A DNA stretch of 11,218 nucleotides, from assembly GCA_038222915.1 (NCBI GenBank), contig JBBRHH010000156.1:1-11218 (forward strand). Reading direction: 5' to 3'. The stretch's first letter is position 1. Each line of letters starts with the position of its first letter. This document shows positions 9,896 to 11,218 of this stretch, piece by piece. The position numbers and the translations under genes were made by a program. The notes beneath the pieces are model-generated. The model worked only from the letters and a program-made list of their open reading frames with translations. It was not told the origin of the DNA and did not search any database. This DNA comes from JBBRHH01 sp038222915. GTDB taxonomy: Bacteria > Planctomycetota > Phycisphaerae > Tepidisphaerales > Tepidisphaeraceae.

Positions 9896-10037
9896 GGCAA
9901 GCGTCTGAAGAATGATGGCCTTTCGAAGAGGGTGAATTGGCCACAAAAGATTAAAGCCTTCGCGCAGTTGCTACAACCCGCGCGACCACGCGATTCTTAC
10001 GCGGCCTGGGTCCGAACGGTTACAAATTCCTGGCGCG

Positions 10038-10069
10038 AAAAAGGGTGGCGGGACTGAATCTCGCCACCC
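10038..10069 (-). terminator. rho-independent terminator of the Gly/Thr lipoprotein gene
   Basis: A perfect 8-bp stem pairs 10043-10050 (GGGTGGCG) with 10062-10069 (CGCCACCC) around an 11-nt loop. Read on the minus strand, the stem is followed directly by five T (complement of 10038-10042). It lies about 30 nt beyond the lipoprotein stop codon. On the plus strand no T-tract follows, so it is one-directional. It separates the lipoprotein transcript from the glycosyltransferase gene downstream. Confidence 0.8.
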
Positions 10070-10099
10070 AAATTCACGCATCTATTCTATCGCAGCAAC

Positions 10100-10480
10100 T
10101 TATTTGCCGCCGCCGCCAGCGCCGCCGCCGCCTGTTCCACCGGTGCCGGTGCCGCCTGCGCCGCCTGTTCCGCCGGTTCCAGTTCCTGTGCCCGTCCCGC
10201 TTGTACCGGTGCCGCCGGTACCAGTGCCGCTGGTTCCGGTGCCGCCAGTTCCAGTCCCAGTACTGCCCGTATTTGTGCCTGTTCCACTGCCGCCGCCGCC
10301 AATAGTTCCCGCACCAGTGCCCGTGCCCGTGCCTGTGCCGGTTCCACCGGTATTAGCGCTATTTGCGCCAGTCCCCGAGCCGTGCCCATTTGTTCCTGAA
10401 CCGCCGTATTCCGAGTTTGCACACCCGGCCATTGCAACACCAAATGCCGCAGCGGCGGCCAGAGTCAGTAGACGCTTCAT
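10100..10480 (-). CDS. small Gly/Thr-rich low-complexity lipoprotein
   Basis: The product has 126 residues. The N-terminus is a lipoprotein signal peptide: 'MKRLL', a hydrophobic Ala-rich core, and 'AMAGC' with Cys20 as the expected lipidated residue, so the protein should be membrane anchored and face the outside. The mature part (20-126) is almost only Gly, Thr, Ser, Ala and Asn, built from GTG/GTGT/GGTGTSG units and ending in a polyglycine stretch and Lys. The ATG at 10480 is chosen because AAGGAG lies 5 nt upstream on the minus strand; an in-frame ATG five codons earlier has no such site. The gene has its own terminator and stands alone. No enzymatic domain is possible in such a sequence; a spacer, adhesin-like or surface role is only a guess. 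An overlapping plus-strand frame (Val/Pro repeats) is the mirror of the repeat and lacks a signal peptide. Confidence 0.72.
   Translation of the reverse strand: MKRLLTLAAAAAFGVAMAGCANSEYGGSGTNGHGSGTGANSANTGGTGTGTGTGTGAGTIGGGGSGTGTNTGSTGTGTGGTGTSGTGTGGTGTSGTGTGTGTGGTGGAGGTGTGGTGGGGAGGGGK
10201..10260 (-). repeat. two imperfect 30-bp tandem repeats inside the lipoprotein gene
   Basis: Units 10201-10230 and 10231-10260 match at 23 of 30 positions by direct comparison, encoding two adjacent copies of a ten-residue Gly/Thr/Ser block. They form the most regular part of a wider low-complexity stretch at about 10104-10360 made of GGTACC/GGCACC-like hexamer variants. Slippage or unequal recombination here would change length in steps of 3, 6 or 30 bp and keep the frame. 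Confidence 0.75.
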
Positions 10481-10485
10481 AGAAG

Positions 10486-10491
10486 CTCCTT
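10486..10491 (-). promoter_or_regulatory. strong ribosome binding site of the lipoprotein gene
   Basis: On the minus strand AAGGAG (complement of 10486-10491) lies 5 nt before the ATG at 10480. It fixes both the start and the coding strand of the low-complexity gene. Confidence 0.8.
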
Positions 10492-10537
10492 CCACCCATC
10501 AATAGAGCGGAAATTAAAGTCCGTGCCGATCACCATC

Positions 10538-10556
10538 GTGGCGGCCATTCCGCCAC
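10538..10556. repeat. perfect inverted repeat in the divergent intergenic region
   Basis: GTGGCGG (10538-10544) and CCGCCAC (10550-10556) pair over a 5-nt loop, about 58 bp upstream of the lipoprotein start. No T-tract follows on either strand, so it is not a terminator. It could be an operator or a 5' leader hairpin; the sequence does not decide. Confidence 0.5.
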
Positions 10557-10577
10557 AACACGGGCTCAGCGTAAACA

Positions 10578-10644
10578 GCGGGGATTTCCCTGTGAACGCA
10601 CGTTTTCCCTGATGCGTCGGAAAAGGCACCTTCCCAAATCCCGC
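10578..10644. other. nested inverted and direct repeats upstream of the exported-protein gene
   Basis: GCGGGGATTT (10578-10587) can pair with AAATCCCGC (10636-10644) with one bulged base. Inside lie TTTTCC (10603-10608) opposite GGAAAA (10619-10624), and a direct repeat TTTCCCTG at 10585-10592 and 10604-10611. The element lies 80 nt before the plus-strand start at 10724. It could be a folded leader or a regulator site; chance pairing in GC-rich DNA is also possible. The remainder of the 243-nt gap (10481-10723) shows no gene and no convincing sigma-70-type promoter. Confidence 0.35.
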
Positions 10645-10723
10645 TCGCCGGTTATTCTTCTTTTCTCGTTCCGTTGAGGCAACCTTCAATCCTCGCGAAC
10701 CACATGTCCCAGGGAGAGTTTCT

Positions 10724-11218
10724 ATGCGAATGTATCTGACCGCGATCATTGTCTTTTTCTTTGCGCCCTTCATTGCTTTCGCCCAGCCGCTGGCCGACAA
10801 GGTTCCCGACGACGCCTTGATCTACGTTGGCTGGCGCGGCGTGGACAATATGGGCGCGGGTTACCAGCAATCGCATCTTAAAGCTGTGGTCGATGCGTCC
10901 AGTCTCCCTGACCTCTTTGACAAGTTCGTCCCGCAGTTGATCGAAAAAGTCTCGAAGTCGGGCGGAGCGCGCGAAGCAGTCGAAGCACTCAATGTCATGC
11001 GAAAGCTGACGCCTGCGATCGTGAAACACCCGACCGCGCTCTATTTCGGCGGAGTCGACATGGCCAAGCCGGAGGTCCGCTTCGCGTGGATCATCGACGC
11101 TGGACCCGACGCGGCCGATCTGGCGGAGTCGCTCGAAAAAATCGTGGCCAAAGCGGGCGATTCGCCCATTCCACCCGTCGTGAGCAGGCAGGGAACGTTC
11201 GTCACGTTCAGCACCGGG
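10724..11218 (+). CDS. exported protein of unknown function, 5' part (runs off the window end)
   Basis: The frame is open from ATG 10724 to the last base, giving 165 residues so far. The first 20 or so residues form a signal peptide: 'MRMY', a hydrophobic core, then 'FIAFAQP' with likely cleavage after Ala-Phe-Ala at about residue 20. The mature part starts 'PLADKVPDDALIYVGWRG'; I associate openings of this kind with exported planctomycete proteins of unknown function, but I cannot name a family with confidence. The rest is a mixed alpha/beta-looking soluble chain with 'TPAIVKHPTALYFGG' and 'RFAWIIDAGPDAADLAESLEKIV', the latter resembling a strand followed by an amphipathic helix. No cysteine is present in the visible part. 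GGGAG (10712-10716) lies 7 nt before the ATG. It is divergent from the lipoprotein gene; a shared control region is possible but unproven. Confidence 0.75.
   Translation, partial: MRMYLTAIIVFFFAPFIAFAQPLADKVPDDALIYVGWRGVDNMGAGYQQSHLKAVVDASSLPDLFDKFVPQLIEKVSKSGGAREAVEALNVMRKLTPAIVKHPTALYFGGVDMAKPEVRFAWIIDAGPDAADLAESLEKIVAKAGDSPIPPVVSRQGTFVTFSTG

Noticed and set aside
9893..9946. TTG start at 9946 for the glycosyltransferase gene
   Set aside because: It adds 17 residues with no family feature and would need a distant weak AAGG site. A -10-like TTTAAT just upstream would start transcription at about the TTG itself. The ATG at 9895 is preferred, though not certain.
9947..9985. Sigma-70-type promoter for the glycosyltransferase gene
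   Set aside because: TTTAAT (complement of 9950-9955) fits a -10 well, but no convincing -35 lies at 16-18 bp, so it is not listed as a feature.
10104..10505. 133-residue plus-strand Val/Pro repeat protein
   Set aside because: It is the reverse complement of the Gly/Thr repeat. The minus strand has the signal peptide, lipobox, AAGGAG site and terminator; the plus frame has none of these.
10601..10626. Terminator-like hairpin TTTTCC/GGAAAA on its own
   Set aside because: The stem is AT-rich and only 6 bp, with no following T-tract; it is kept only as part of the nested repeat element.

Overview
The window is GC-rich bacterial DNA, and nearly all of it is coding. No taxonomic marker gene is present. 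The combination of a long NirA-type nitrite reductase, a CysJ-like flavoprotein carrying a small Fe-S domain in place of flavodoxin, and an exported protein opening 'PADA/PDDA-x-x-YVGWRG' suggests a planctomycete (possibly Phycisphaerae). That placement is an inference from remembered family resemblance, not a demonstrated result.

Positions 1-7456 hold a plus-strand nitrate-assimilation operon. In order it contains: the 3' end of a CmpA/NrtA/NasS-type nitrate-binding protein (1-306); an NNP-family (NarK/NrtP) MFS nitrate/nitrite transporter (303-1814, overlapping its neighbour by ATGA); a siroheme/[4Fe-4S] nitrite reductase, NirA (1836-3641); a CysJ-like NAD(P)H:FAD reductase with an N-terminal four-cysteine module (3669-5267); and a molybdopterin assimilatory nitrate reductase of NarB/NasA type (5312-7456). 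Gaps are -4, 21, 27 and 44 nt, and every start has a purine-rich ribosome site. The pathway reads: nitrate is imported by the MFS protein, reduced to nitrite by the Mo enzyme and then to ammonium by NirA. The flavoprotein is the only electron-input protein encoded here and probably serves one or both reductases.

Positions 7457-9895 hold a minus-strand gene for a large GT-C-fold-like (PMT/ArnT-type) membrane glycosyltransferase candidate. Its stop codon abuts the nitrate reductase stop with no base between them.

Positions 10038-10480 (minus) hold a small lipoprotein gene whose mature chain is almost entirely Gly and Thr, followed by a clear rho-independent terminator. A 243-nt divergent intergenic region with inverted repeats separates it from a plus-strand gene for an exported protein of unknown function (10724 to beyond the window end).

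The two points most worth a second look are the Fe-S-for-flavodoxin electron donor, and a 15-residue motif shared with identical spacing by the N-termini of the nitrite reductase and that donor, which could be a docking tag. No RNA genes, mobile elements or CRISPR arrays were seen.
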